NCBI RefSeq assembly: GCF_016772415.1
Contig: NZ_JAGSGD010000002.1
Location: 1 to 64,000 of the forward strand
Reading direction: 5' to 3'
Source: Phenylobacterium glaciei
GTDB taxonomy: Bacteria; Pseudomonadota; Alphaproteobacteria; Caulobacterales; Caulobacteraceae
Length of the DNA stretch: 64,000 nucleotides
Shown: piece after piece, positions 33,953-42,656 of the stretch
How positions within the stretch are numbered: position 1 is the first letter of the stretch
Layout: each line of letters opens with the position of its first letter
Notes under the pieces: model-generated
What the model saw: only the letters and a program-made list of their open reading frames with translations
What the model was told of the DNA's origin: nothing
Databases searched by the model: none
Made by a program: the position numbers and the translations under genes

Positions 33953-34519
33953 TCAAACTTGAGGTTCAATGGCCGGCTTCAGCAGCCGGTAGTGGAGGCG
34001 CCCGTACCAGACGAGCAGGTTCACGAAGCCGACGGTGACCAGGCACAGCACGGCGCCCAGGGACACCGAGCCCGCCATCAGGCCTATGCCCGCCAGCATG
34101 GCCGCGGCCACCCCGCCCGGCGGATCGAGGAACGGACCGGCGGCGAAGACGAAGCCGCCTGAGCCGAACACCGCGATCACCGCCACGAACAGGCCCAGCA
34201 GGGTCCCGGCGATGGAGAGCACGATGGGCAGCAGGATCAGCAGGTCGATGGCGCCGAGGCCGAGCACCGCGAACACCGCCGAGGCGGCCGCCGACGGATT
34301 GCGCTCGGACTCCCAGCGCTTCAGCCCGGCCTCGGCGCGCAGTTCGCGGGCCAGGCGGCCGGGATCGCCGAGGGCCGCGGCCACTTCGGCGTCGGTGCGG
34401 CCGGCGGCCTCGCCCTCGGCGAAGTGGGCCTCATAGTCGGCGACGATGTCGGTGATGGCGTGGGCGGGCAGGCCGCTGAGGCCGGCCTTCAGCCGGGCAA
34501 GGAACGCCTGGCGGGTCAT
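33953..34519 (-). CDS. DUF1700 (HAAS domain) membrane protein
   Basis: Protein of 188 residues. The N-terminal HAAS domain (ARLKAGLSGLPAHAITDIVADYEAHFAEGEAAGRTDAEVAAALGDP split over about 1-55) is followed by hydrophobic helices at about 80-120 and 130-170. The domain is linked to PadR regulators in many bacteria and is thought to sense or pass on an envelope signal. The start overlaps the PadR stop as ATGA. Confidence 0.85.
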   Translation of the reverse strand: MTRQAFLARLKAGLSGLPAHAITDIVADYEAHFAEGEAAGRTDAEVAAALGDPGRLARELRAEAGLKRWESERNPSAAASAVFAVLGLGAIDLLILLPIVLSIAGTLLGLFVAVIAVFGSGGFVFAAGPFLDPPGGVAAAMLAGIGLMAGSVSLGAVLCLVTVGFVNLLVWYGRLHYRLLKPAIEPQV

Positions 34520-34839
34520 TGGGCCTCTCCCAGGATGACGTTGATGGCCTTGGAGAACGAGCCCCAGGCCTGCTTCTGACCGGCGAAGCTGGTCTTCCCA
34601 GCCTCGGTCAGGCGATAATATTTGCGCGGCGGGCCCGAGGAGGACTCTACCAGATAGGTGTCCACCAGGCCGTCGGCCTGCATCCGCCGCATCAGCGGAT
34701 AGATGGTGCCTTCCCCCATATCGATCCCTTCGGCCAACCGGCTGGCGATCTCGTAGGCGTAGTTGTCGCCCCGGGAGAGGAGCGCGAGCACGCACATCTC
34801 GAGCACCCCTTTCTTCAGTTGAACTTCCACGGCTTCCAC
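34516..34839 (-). CDS. PadR family transcriptional regulator
   Basis: Short winged-helix repressor of 107 residues (PadR subfamily 2). The core VLEMCVLALLSRGDNYAYEIASRL, GTIYPLMRRMQADGLV and the wing GPPRKYYRLTEAG are all seen. It heads the PadR-HAAS-GIN operon, and PadR proteins commonly repress their own operon. A direct repeat of CAAGGTA upstream (34874 and 34891) is a candidate operator. Confidence 0.92.
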   Translation of the reverse strand: MEAVEVQLKKGVLEMCVLALLSRGDNYAYEIASRLAEGIDMGEGTIYPLMRRMQADGLVDTYLVESSSGPPRKYYRLTEAGKTSFAGQKQAWGSFSKAINVILGEAQ

Positions 34840-34873
34840 GCGGCCTGCCTCCTAAACCTGCGATCGAACATCG

Positions 34874-34897
34874 CAAGGTACTGCTTCATACAAGGTA
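34874..34897. promoter_or_regulatory. Direct repeat, candidate PadR operator
   Basis: CAAGGTA occurs at 34874-34880 and again at 34891-34897, start to start 17 bases, in the gap upstream of the PadR gene. On the minus strand the pair reads TACCTTG twice. Position and spacing suit a regulator site that controls the PadR operon. Confidence 0.45.
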
Positions 34898-35036
34898 GTG
34901 AGCGACGCACGATAGTGAATTCTCTGTAAGCTTCGCAGACGGGCATCGCTGCAACTTTGGCTGGCAAAAACGGTTCTTTCGAACGTTGCGTTTACGCTTC
35001 GGGGCTAAGAATTCGCCCCGAACTGGGGGATTTTCC

Positions 35037-37733
35037 ATGCCGGAAGAGCGTGCGACCAACACGCCGACGGAGCACGGGCCGATGATCGAGTGGCTGTTCG
35101 CCAACAGCCAGGAACTCATGCTCGTCATCGGTCCTGATGCGCGCTTCAAGCTGGTGAACCCGGCCTGGACGACGGCCACCGGCTGGGCCAGCGACGAGAT
35201 CGTCGGCAAGTACGCCGCCGAGTTCATCCACCCCGACGACCTCCCCGACTTCGGAAAACTGGCCGAGCGCCTGTTCGAAACCCGCACCGGCCAGAACGTC
35301 GCCCGCATGCGCATGAAGGACGGCGCCTATCGCTGGTTCGAGGGCCGCAGCCAGCTCACCGACGACGGCCACATCATCGGCGTCTTGCGCGACGTCACCC
35401 GCGAGCGGGAACGCGAGGCGGAACTTGAGGATGCGCGGCGCACCCGCCTGCTGCTATCGGAATCGGCCGGCGTCGGAACCTGGACCTTTGAGCCTCTGAC
35501 CGGACGCATAGACTGGTCAGACGACATCCGCGCCATCACCGGCTATGGCCCCGAGGAGGTGGTCACCATCGCCGATTTCGAGGCCATCCTGCATCCCGAC
35601 GAACGGGAGGCGGTCCGCACGGCCTTCAACCGGGGCGTTCTTCAAGGGGAGCCTCAGACCTTTGAACAGCGGATGCGGAACAAGGACGGCCGCTGGTCCA
35701 CCTGGCGCACCACCTTCCATTGTGTCGCCCGCCGACGGGGCTATTTCGCGCTCAAGGGCATGTCCCAGGACATCACCGAACTGGCCGCGGCCCGCGACGT
35801 GGCCCTGGCCGCCGAGCGCCAGATTCGCCAGCTCATCGAGGACGCCCCCTTCGCGGTGGCCATGTTCGACCGCGACCTGCGCTACCTGATGATCTCCAAC
35901 CGCTGGCGGCACGCCTTCAGCCTGGTCCACCGCGACCATGTGGGCCTGCGGCTGGAGGACGTCTTCCCCACGATCCCCAAGAAGTTCCTGGCCGCCCAGC
36001 GCCGGGCGCTGAAGGGTGAGGTGGTCTCCAGCAAGGAAGACCGCTTCACCGACAGTCAGGGTGGCAAGCACTGGGTGCGCTGGGAGGCGAGGCCCTGGAT
36101 GAACGCCGCCGGCGAGATCGGCGGCATGCTGGTCTATGTGGACGATATCTCGGCGGTGGCCAGCGCACGGCGCGAGGCCCAGACCAATGCCAGGCGCCTG
36201 AAGGTGGCGCTGAGCGCCGCCGACGCCGGGGTCTACGAGATCGACCACGTCAATAAGACCTTCTGGGCCAGCCCGGAGTTCAAGAAGCTGATCGGCCGCT
36301 CCTCGCGCAGCTACCGCGACGCCCTGAAGCTGAACTTCCCCAAGTTCCACGCCGACGACATGGCCGGCGTCCGCCAGGCCTTCCTCGACATCAACGGCGA
36401 GACGCGCAAGTCCGGCGAGGCCTTCGAGGCCCGCATCATGACCCCGTCGGGCGAGGCCCGCTGGATGCGGGTCTTCCACCACCTGAAGCGCGACTCCAAG
36501 GGCCGCTGGCTCAAGGGTGTCGGCCTGGTGCATGACTTCGACCAGCGCAAGCGTCAGGAACTGGCCCTCATCGAGGCCCAGGAGGCCGCCCAGGCCGGCG
36601 CCGAGGCCAAGGCCGCCTTCCTGGCCAATATGAGCCATGAGATCCGCACGCCCATGAACGGGGTGATGGGGGTCCTGCACCTGTTGAAGACCGAGAGCCT
36701 CACCGAAGATGGCCGGGCCATGCTGGAGGAGGCGCTCTCCTGCGGCCAGATGCTGGCCGAGCTGCTCAACGACGTCATCGACTTCTCCAAGATCGAGGCC
36801 GGCGCCCTGGTGCTTGCCGAGGAGTCCATCGATCCCGCCGCCCTGGTCCAGGGGGTCACCCGCCTGCTGCGGCCCCAGGCCGAGGCCAAGGGGCTGGAGC
36901 TGAAGCTGGAGGGCATGGCCGACATCGGCTGGGTCCGCACCGATCCGGTCCGCCTGCGCCAGGCCCTATTCAACCTGGTGGGCAATGCGGTGAAGTTCAC
37001 GCTGGAGGGACAGGTCACGGTCCGCGCCGCCCTGCATGAGACCAGCGCCGGCCGCGTGCTGCGCTTCGAGATCGCTGACACCGGTGTCGGCATTCCGGCG
37101 GACGCTCAGGCGCGCATCTTCCAACGCTTCGACCAGGGCGACGCCTCCACCACCCGCAAGTTCGGGGGGTCGGGCCTAGGCCTGGCCATCACCCAGAAGC
37201 TCGCCGAGATGATGGGCGGCGCCGTGGGCTTCACCTCCGTCGAGGGCCAGGGTTCGGTCTTCTGGCTGGAGGTCTGCGCCCCCAGCGCGCAGGCCGTGGT
37301 CGCGGTCGTCGACACCGGAGAGCCGGTGCTGGAAGGGCTGCGCATCCTGGTGGTGGAGGACAATTCCACCAATCGCATGATCGCCACCAAGCTGCTGGAG
37401 AACCTGGGCGCCAGCGTCGAGACCGCCGCCGACGGCCTGCTGGGCGTCGAGGCCGCGGCCCGCGGCGGCTTTGATCTGATCCTGATGGACGTCCAGATGC
37501 CCGGCATCGACGGTCTGGAGGCCTGCCGCCGCATCCGCGCCCTGGGCGGCGTGGTGGCCGCGACTCCCATCGTTGCGCTCACCGCCAACGTGCTGTCCCA
37601 CCAGCACCAGTCCTATCTGGAAGCCGGCATGGACGGCGTGGTCGGCAAGCCGATCTCGCCCACCGCCCTCCTCACCGAGATCGCGCGACTGAGCGGGCCT
37701 TCCGCCGAGCTTGAGGCAGAGGCGGTAGCCTAG
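35037..37733 (+). CDS. Multi-PAS hybrid histidine kinase
   Basis: Cytoplasmic sensor of 898 residues. At least four PAS domains lie in the first 510 residues (starts near 15, 140, 265 and 385; each has the typical WT/G...DEI or MFDRDLRYL pattern). A HisKA domain has NMSHEIRTPMNG with His534. The HATPase domain shows NLVGNAVKFT, DTGVGIP and GSGLGLAI. A C-terminal receiver carries phospho-acceptor Asp818 (LILMDVQMPG) and Lys in VGKPIS. No membrane segment and no adjacent regulator gene, so it must signal to a partner elsewhere, perhaps through a histidine phosphotransferase. The ATG at 35037 is chosen over an upstream frame. Confidence 0.92.
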   Translation: MPEERATNTPTEHGPMIEWLFANSQELMLVIGPDARFKLVNPAWTTATGWASDEIVGKYAAEFIHPDDLPDFGKLAERLFETRTGQNVARMRMKDGAYRWFEGRSQLTDDGHIIGVLRDVTREREREAELEDARRTRLLLSESAGVGTWTFEPLTGRIDWSDDIRAITGYGPEEVVTIADFEAILHPDEREAVRTAFNRGVLQGEPQTFEQRMRNKDGRWSTWRTTFHCVARRRGYFALKGMSQDITELAAARDVALAAERQIRQLIEDAPFAVAMFDRDLRYLMISNRWRHAFSLVHRDHVGLRLEDVFPTIPKKFLAAQRRALKGEVVSSKEDRFTDSQGGKHWVRWEARPWMNAAGEIGGMLVYVDDISAVASARREAQTNARRLKVALSAADAGVYEIDHVNKTFWASPEFKKLIGRSSRSYRDALKLNFPKFHADDMAGVRQAFLDINGETRKSGEAFEARIMTPSGEARWMRVFHHLKRDSKGRWLKGVGLVHDFDQRKRQELALIEAQEAAQAGAEAKAAFLANMSHEIRTPMNGVMGVLHLLKTESLTEDGRAMLEEALSCGQMLAELLNDVIDFSKIEAGALVLAEESIDPAALVQGVTRLLRPQAEAKGLELKLEGMADIGWVRTDPVRLRQALFNLVGNAVKFTLEGQVTVRAALHETSAGRVLRFEIADTGVGIPADAQARIFQRFDQGDASTTRKFGGSGLGLAITQKLAEMMGGAVGFTSVEGQGSVFWLEVCAPSAQAVVAVVDTGEPVLEGLRILVVEDNSTNRMIATKLLENLGASVETAADGLLGVEAAARGGFDLILMDVQMPGIDGLEACRRIRALGGVVAATPIVALTANVLSHQHQSYLEAGMDGVVGKPISPTALLTEIARLSGPSAELEAEAVA

Positions 37734-37742
37734 ATTAAATCC

Positions 37743-37869
37743 GCTCATCCCGGCGAAGGCCGGGACCCAGATTCATCTCCGGCGCCCCGACCTGATCTAC
37801 CCGTCCATTTGCGTTCCGCCCCGGAGCCTGGCGGGCTTCACCTGTGTCCCGGCCTTCGCCGGGATGAGC
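37743..37869. repeat. Paired 24-base inverted repeats (REP-like)
   Basis: The 24 bases at 37743-37766 (core CCGGCGAAGGCCGGG) are exactly inverted at 37846-37869, with a 79-base spacer. The core itself is a small hairpin. It looks like the dispersed intergenic palindromes of Caulobacterales. The pair sits in the 215-base gap between the hybrid kinase and the MFS transporter genes, both on the plus strand. A degenerate relative is at 56487-56531. Confidence 0.75.
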
Positions 37870-37948
37870 CGGTAGAGGTGGTTGCCCTTCCACCCCCGCC
37901 CAAGCCAATGCTAGACCTTGCCCCACAAAGAGCTCGGGGGAGAGACGC

Positions 37949-39610
37949 GTGGCTGAAGCGGTAGAACCGGCGAAGGAAGCTTCGCTGCGGACGGTGGTGG
38001 CGGCCTCGGCGGCGGGGACCACCTTCGAGTGGTACGACTTCTTCGTCTTCGGCAGCCTGACCCAGGTCATCTCCAAGACCTTCTTCTCGGGCCTCCCCGA
38101 GACCGCCGGCTACATCGCCGCGCTCGCCCTGTTCGGCGCGGGCTTCGCCTTCCGACCCCTGGGCGCGCTCGTCTTCGGCCGCATCGGCGACCGGGTGGGT
38201 CGCAAGGGCGCCTTCCTGTTCACCGTCGTGCTGATGGGCGGGGCCACCGTGGCCATCGGCCTGCTGCCCTCCTACGCCCAGGCGGGCCTCCTGGCCCCGG
38301 CCCTGCTGGTGCTGATGCGTATCCTGCAGGGCTTCGCGCTCGGCGGGGAATACGGCGGCGCGGCCATCTATGTGGCCGAGCACGCGCCTCCGGGCGCGCG
38401 GGGCCGCTCCACCAGCTGGGTGCAGACCTCGGCCGCCTTCGGCCTGTTCGCCGCCCTGCTGGTGATCCTGGCCACCCGCATCGTGGTGGGCCGCGTCGCC
38501 GGACCCGAGGCCTTCGACGCCTGGGGCTGGCGCATCCCGTTCCTGTTCTCGGCAGGCCTGCTGGCGGTCTCCATCTTCATGCGCCTGAAGCTTTCGGAGA
38601 GCCCGGCCTTCGCCAAGATGAAAGAAGAGGGCGAGATCGCCAAGGCCCCCTTCACCGAGGCCTTCGGCACCTGGAAGAACCTGAAGATCGTGCTGCTGGC
38701 CCTGGTGGCCATCATGTTCGCCCAGGGCGCCGTCTGGTACACGGCCTTCTTCTACACCCAGACCTTCATGGACAAATTCCTGAAGGTCCCGGCCGAGACC
38801 ATCAACCTGCTGATGATGGCCGCCACCGCGGTCAGCGCCATCTTCTACGTCGTCTTCGGCTGGCTGTCGGACAAGGTGGGCCGCAAGCCGGTGATGCTGT
38901 TTGGCATGACCCTGATGCTGATCGCCTACTTCCCCGGCTTCCACATGCTGGCCAAGACCGCCAACCCGGCGCTCGCCGAAGCCGAGGCCCGCACCCCCAT
39001 CGTGGTGGTGGCCGACCCCGCCGAATGCTCCCTGCAGTTCGACCCCGTGGGCAAGGCCGCCTTCACCTCCTCCTGCGACATCGCCAAGAGCACGCTGGCC
39101 AATGCGGGGGTCTCCTACAACAACGAGAAGGGCGCTCCCGGCGCCAAGGCCCAGGTGAAGATCGGCGAGACCGTCATCGAATCGGGCTCCATCGCCGGCC
39201 TGAGCAAGGACGCCGCCAAGGCCGCGAAGACGGAAATCGAAGGCCGCATCAAGGGCGGGCTTACCGCCGCCGGCTATCCCGCCAAGGCGGATCCCGCGCG
39301 GATGAACCTGCCCGGCGTGTTCGGGGTGCTGATGGTCTTCGTCATCGCCGCCACCGCCCTGTTTGGGCCCATCGCCGCGACCCTGGTGGAGCTATTCCCC
39401 ACCCGCATCCGCTATACCGCCATGTCCCTGCCCTACCATATCGGCACCGGCTGGGTCGGGGGCTTCGTGCCCTTCACCGCCTTCGCCATCGTGGCGGCGG
39501 TGGGCAACATCTATTCGGGCCTCTGGTATCCCTTCGCCTTCACGGCGATCTCGGTGGTCACCTGCCTGCTGTTCCTGCCCGAGACCAACAAGCGGTCCCT
39601 GCACGACTAG
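37949..39610 (+). CDS. MFS transporter, MHS/ProP-like, with inserted loop
   Basis: Secondary transporter of 553 residues. FEWYDFFVFGSL at the start and GDRVGRKGAF (loop 2-3 motif) place it in the metabolite:H+ symporter family. Most members have about 430 residues; here about 115 extra residues (335-450) are inserted before the last four helices and contain two Cys (AECSLQF and SSCDIAK) and an Ala/Lys-rich amphipathic part. The insert probably faces the periplasm. The start is GTG with GGGGGAG upstream. Substrate unknown, but organic acids or betaines are usual. Confidence 0.87.
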   Translation: MAEAVEPAKEASLRTVVAASAAGTTFEWYDFFVFGSLTQVISKTFFSGLPETAGYIAALALFGAGFAFRPLGALVFGRIGDRVGRKGAFLFTVVLMGGATVAIGLLPSYAQAGLLAPALLVLMRILQGFALGGEYGGAAIYVAEHAPPGARGRSTSWVQTSAAFGLFAALLVILATRIVVGRVAGPEAFDAWGWRIPFLFSAGLLAVSIFMRLKLSESPAFAKMKEEGEIAKAPFTEAFGTWKNLKIVLLALVAIMFAQGAVWYTAFFYTQTFMDKFLKVPAETINLLMMAATAVSAIFYVVFGWLSDKVGRKPVMLFGMTLMLIAYFPGFHMLAKTANPALAEAEARTPIVVVADPAECSLQFDPVGKAAFTSSCDIAKSTLANAGVSYNNEKGAPGAKAQVKIGETVIESGSIAGLSKDAAKAAKTEIEGRIKGGLTAAGYPAKADPARMNLPGVFGVLMVFVIAATALFGPIAATLVELFPTRIRYTAMSLPYHIGTGWVGGFVPFTAFAIVAAVGNIYSGLWYPFAFTAISVVTCLLFLPETNKRSLHD

Positions 39611-39659
39611 AGCGGGATGAGGAAAACTGGGAACCGGTTTTCCGCCCGCATCCCGCTCC
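39609..39659. repeat. Palindromic intergenic element
   Basis: AGCGGGATG (39611-39619) pairs with CATCCCGCT (39649-39657), and an inner stem GGAAAAC/GTTTTCC (39621-39627, 39637-39643) gives a long imperfect hairpin. It begins at the MFS stop codon and lies between convergent genes, so it may end transcription both ways. It shares its layout with the element at 48119. Confidence 0.7.
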
Positions 39660-39676
39660 AACCGGGAATGAGCCCG

Positions 39677-40684
39677 TCAGGCGGTCAGCACGCTGACCGC
39701 CTGAGCGAACTCCGGCGATTTCATTCCGGCCAGCGCCTGCGCCAACCGCGCCTTGCCGTAGGCGACCTGGCCTTCCCAGCCGTCCAGGAGGAAGGTCCCG
39801 GCGCCGATGCCCTGGTGGATCTCGGCGAGCGACGGCCCCTCCAGCCCGCCGGACGCCTGTTCCCCAGGCCGCATACGCGCCACGGCGGTCAGCATGATCA
39901 GGCCGTAGAATAGGTGGTTCACCTGCCGCATCACGGCGTGCCGCGCCCGCTGCCGGGCGTCCGGCGCCTGGCCGAAATAGGTGCGCAGCAGCAGGTCTTC
40001 CTGCGCCGTATCGTGGGTGATGAAGTTGGCCAGGGTCGCCAGGTCCACGTGACGGTCGGCCAGGAACGAACTTTCCCAATCGATGAACCACAGGCGGCGC
40101 CCATCATAGAGGATGTTGCGCGGGTTCAGGTCGTTGTGGCTGGAAACCAGGTCCGCCGGATCGGTGCGATAGACCGCCCGCACCGCGCCGTAGCGGTCCA
40201 GCAGTTCCGAAATCGCCTCAGGCGCCAGCAGGCCGGTCGCCTGGAACCCGGCCCACACCGCGTCCATGCCGTCCATATAGTCCACCAGCGGCGGGAAGGC
40301 CGGCGCCTGGTGCAGGGCGCGGATGGCTTGGGCGGCCTCGACGATCAGGTCCTCCCGCGTGCCCGCATAGTCCAGCGCCCAGGACTGCTCAGGGATGAAC
40401 TCCATGATCGCCACCCCGGTGGTCGGATCGGCGTAGCGGACGCGGGGCGCCAGGCAGGCTTTCGCGGCGATGGCCATGCACCGATACCAGCGATCAGGGT
40501 CCTTGAAGCTGTCCCGCTGTGTCTCGACCCGCAGCAGATAGGCGATGGCGCCTACCCGGATCCGATAGGTCAGGGCGCCGGAGAGCCCGCCGCTGATGGT
40601 GGCGATGCTGTCCATCTCCGCCGTGCCGAAGGTCGCCAGCAGGGCGCGCTCGACGTCGGGGCGTTTGGCGTGGGGAATGGGCAT
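39677..40684 (-). CDS. Phosphotransferase, APH/choline kinase fold
   Basis: Kinase-fold protein of 335 residues. The catalytic loop SSHNDLNPRNILYDG and the metal-binding FIDWES are typical of aminoglycoside phosphotransferase/choline kinase relatives. Also present are ISGGLSGALTYRI (glycine-rich loop) and an Ile-Met-Glu-Phe hinge (VAIMEFIPEQSW). The overall pattern is nearer to choline/ethanolamine or sugar kinases than to antibiotic kinases. The frame is open to 40708, but the ATG at 40684 has GGAG seven bases upstream and is preferred. Substrate unknown. Confidence 0.85.
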   Translation of the reverse strand: MPIPHAKRPDVERALLATFGTAEMDSIATISGGLSGALTYRIRVGAIAYLLRVETQRDSFKDPDRWYRCMAIAAKACLAPRVRYADPTTGVAIMEFIPEQSWALDYAGTREDLIVEAAQAIRALHQAPAFPPLVDYMDGMDAVWAGFQATGLLAPEAISELLDRYGAVRAVYRTDPADLVSSHNDLNPRNILYDGRRLWFIDWESSFLADRHVDLATLANFITHDTAQEDLLLRTYFGQAPDARQRARHAVMRQVNHLFYGLIMLTAVARMRPGEQASGGLEGPSLAEIHQGIGAGTFLLDGWEGQVAYGKARLAQALAGMKSPEFAQAVSVLTA

Positions 40685-40754
40685 GGGGCAGCTCCAGGTA
40701 AGCCCCATCTTTTACCCGGATATAATACGAAGTCAATATTACCCGGATAAATAC

Positions 40755-41447
40755 CTAGAGCGCGCCCCGCGACGTCCGCGTCGCCAGCCTTCCCACCAGG
40801 TCGGAGACCAGCACCGCGCCCACGGCGATGGCCGCGGCCACCAAGCACAGCATTCCGGCCCGGGCTTCGTCCCCAGGCGACTGGGTGGCGCCATAGATGG
40901 CGGCCGGCAGGGTCAGGGTCTCGCCGGGGATGGCGGCGACAAAGGTGATGGTCGCGCCGAACTCGCCGAGCGCCTTGGCGAACCCTAGGATCGCGCCCGC
41001 CGCCACGCCCGGCAGGGCCAGGGGCAGGGTGATGCGGAAGAACCGCACCAGGGGCGGGGCGCCCAGCGTGCGGGCCACCTCGTCGACCTCCTTGTCCAGG
41101 GCCTCGATGGCCAGCCGCATGGGCCGCACCATCAGCGGGAAGGCCATGATCCCGGCAGCCAGGGCTGCGCCTGTCCAGTCGAAGGCGAAGACGATCCCCA
41201 CCTTCTCCAGAGCTTCGCCGATCAGGCCCCGGCGTCCAAACAGCAGCAGCAGGCCATAGCCCGTCGCCACCGGCGGCAGCACCAGCGGCAGGGTCACCAG
41301 CACGTCCAGCAGCACCCGGACCGCGAAACGGCCCCGCGCCTGGGCCAGCGCCGTGGCCAGGGCAAGCGGAAGGCCAAGGGCGGTGGCGGCCAGGGCCACC
41401 TTCAGGGACAGCTGGATCGCCGCCCAGTCGTCAGGGGTCAGCGCCAT
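40755..41447 (-). CDS. modB: Molybdate ABC transporter permease
   Basis: Inner-membrane channel of 230 residues for molybdate uptake. Six hydrophobic stretches are present with the ABC-permease EAA loop (EVARTLGAPPLVRFFRITLPLALPG) and the ModB-type GFAKALGEFGATITFVAAIPG. The start overlaps the stop of the CysG-like gene as ATGA. No binding protein (ModA) or ATPase (ModC) gene lies in the window, so it must pair with components elsewhere. The setting beside a large molybdenum-cofactor locus agrees with the substrate. Confidence 0.9.
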   Translation of the reverse strand: MALTPDDWAAIQLSLKVALAATALGLPLALATALAQARGRFAVRVLLDVLVTLPLVLPPVATGYGLLLLFGRRGLIGEALEKVGIVFAFDWTGAALAAGIMAFPLMVRPMRLAIEALDKEVDEVARTLGAPPLVRFFRITLPLALPGVAAGAILGFAKALGEFGATITFVAAIPGETLTLPAAIYGATQSPGDEARAGMLCLVAAAIAVGAVLVSDLVGRLATRTSRGAL

Positions 41448-42337
41448 CACGAGGCGGACGCCAGGACCTCGACGGACACCCCCGCGGCGGCCAGAAACCG
41501 GACCTCTTCCGCAGGCGGCGCCTGGACCACCACCCGGACCACCCGGCGGCCGGAACGGGCCAGGTCGATCATCGCCTCAGGGGTGGCCTCATCCGGCGTC
41601 ATCCGCTCGGCGTCGCGCCGCGCCATCGCCAGGATGTCGGGGTCGGCCCCCGGATCGGCGGCGATCACGTCGGCAGCGGCGAGCGCCCGGCTGGCGCGCA
41701 GGGTTAGCAGGTCAGCAGGCCCGCGCCCGGCCACGAACTGCACCTTGCCCGCCGCCTTTGGGCCCTGGGCGATGGCGGCCCGAAACAGGCTCTGGGCCTT
41801 CTCCATGTCGCCGCCCTGGGCGGCCTCGGCGACCGCGCCCGACAGGGTTTCGCGCAGGAAGGCGCGCCGGGCGTGCAGCTCGGGAAACCTGGCGCGCACA
41901 TCGTCCTGGAAATTCCGGAACAGGGCCGCGACCCGGCCCGTGCCCTCCGGCACCCGCTGCTCAATGTCGTTGCGCAGCATGGTGGCCAGCATGGGCGAGG
42001 CGCCGCCAGTGCCGATGGCCGCCACCACCTCGCCACGGTCGATCACCGCGGGCGTGGTGAAGTCGCATAGCTCGGGACGGTCGGTGACATTGACGAGGGT
42101 GCGGGCGGCGCGGGCCGCCGCCGCCGCGCCCTTGGCGAAGGCCTCGTCCTCGCCGTCGATGAACACCAGCAGGGCGCCGGAATAGCTGCCGGTCAGGAAG
42201 GCGTCAGGGCCCTCCACCCGCACCAGCGTCGCCGGCGACGAGGCCAGCAGGCGCAGCTTGTTCAGCGCGCCCTCACCGGAGCCGGCCACGACGATCCTGG
42301 CGCCGGCCAGCGGGAAATAGGCGGGAAAGGCGTCCAC
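41447..42337 (-). CDS. CysG-like siroheme protein with shortened second domain
   Basis: N-terminal residues 1 to about 150 match precorrin-2 dehydrogenase/ferrochelatase (PAYFPLAGARIVVAGSGEGALNK; GTGGASPMLATMLRNDIE). The C-terminal 100 residues begin like the uroporphyrinogen methyltransferase domain ([28 protein letters not shown]) but stop after about 90 residues, whereas that domain is about 240 in CysG. So it has 296 residues against 457 in full CysG. The glycine-rich SAM loop is altered (AGRGPAD for AGPGDP). It probably acts only as dehydrogenase/ferrochelatase, or in regulation. Coupled to modB. Confidence 0.8.
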   Translation of the reverse strand: MDAFPAYFPLAGARIVVAGSGEGALNKLRLLASSPATLVRVEGPDAFLTGSYSGALLVFIDGEDEAFAKGAAAAARAARTLVNVTDRPELCDFTTPAVIDRGEVVAAIGTGGASPMLATMLRNDIEQRVPEGTGRVAALFRNFQDDVRARFPELHARRAFLRETLSGAVAEAAQGGDMEKAQSLFRAAIAQGPKAAGKVQFVAGRGPADLLTLRASRALAAADVIAADPGADPDILAMARRDAERMTPDEATPEAMIDLARSGRRVVRVVVQAPPAEEVRFLAAAGVSVEVLASAS

Positions 42338-42338
42338 C

Positions 42339-42656
42339 CTAGCCGGTTCTGCAGTTCCGGTAGGGCCCTGCCGCTGCGCCGTCGAGGTCGGCGCTCGACC
42401 CCTTGGTGGTGAGCGTCACGCCGCCGGCCGAGAAGATCGGGTCGCCATGCTTCTTCTTCACCTGGCGCAGGGTGGTGGTCTGACCGCCGGCGGTGACCCG
42501 CACGATCCGGCCGTCCAGGGCGTAGGAGGCCACGAACCGCTTCCCGGCCCCGCAGGCATAGGTCATGGGCGCGTCACTGGCGTCCTCCGGCGCGACGGTG
42601 GCGCAGCCCGCCAGGATCAAACCGGCGGCCAGCGCGATCCAGGGGGCCAGTCTCAT
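42339..42656 (-). CDS. MliC-like lipoprotein, 105 aa
   Basis: Exported lipoprotein: signal peptide with lipobox LAGC (Cys18). The mature part has the MliC pattern: MTYACGAGKRFVASY, VRVTAGGQTTTLRQV, FSAGGVTLTTKGSSADL and a final Cys. MliC proteins inhibit C-type lysozyme at the outer membrane; some family members have other roles. It is one base from the CysG-like gene and overlaps the cytochrome gene by four bases, so the four genes 40755-43009 look like one operon. Confidence 0.7.
   Translation of the reverse strand: MRLAPWIALAAGLILAGCATVAPEDASDAPMTYACGAGKRFVASYALDGRIVRVTAGGQTTTLRQVKKKHGDPIFSAGGVTLTTKGSSADLDGAAAGPYRNCRTG

Noticed and set aside
34986..35036. Upstream extension of the PAS hybrid kinase
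   Set aside because: The 17 extra residues are not PAS-like. The ATG at 35037 lies right before the first PAS region.
39677..40684. Aminoglycoside resistance kinase
   Set aside because: The APH fold is shared by choline, sugar and other kinases, and nothing in the motifs or context points to antibiotics.
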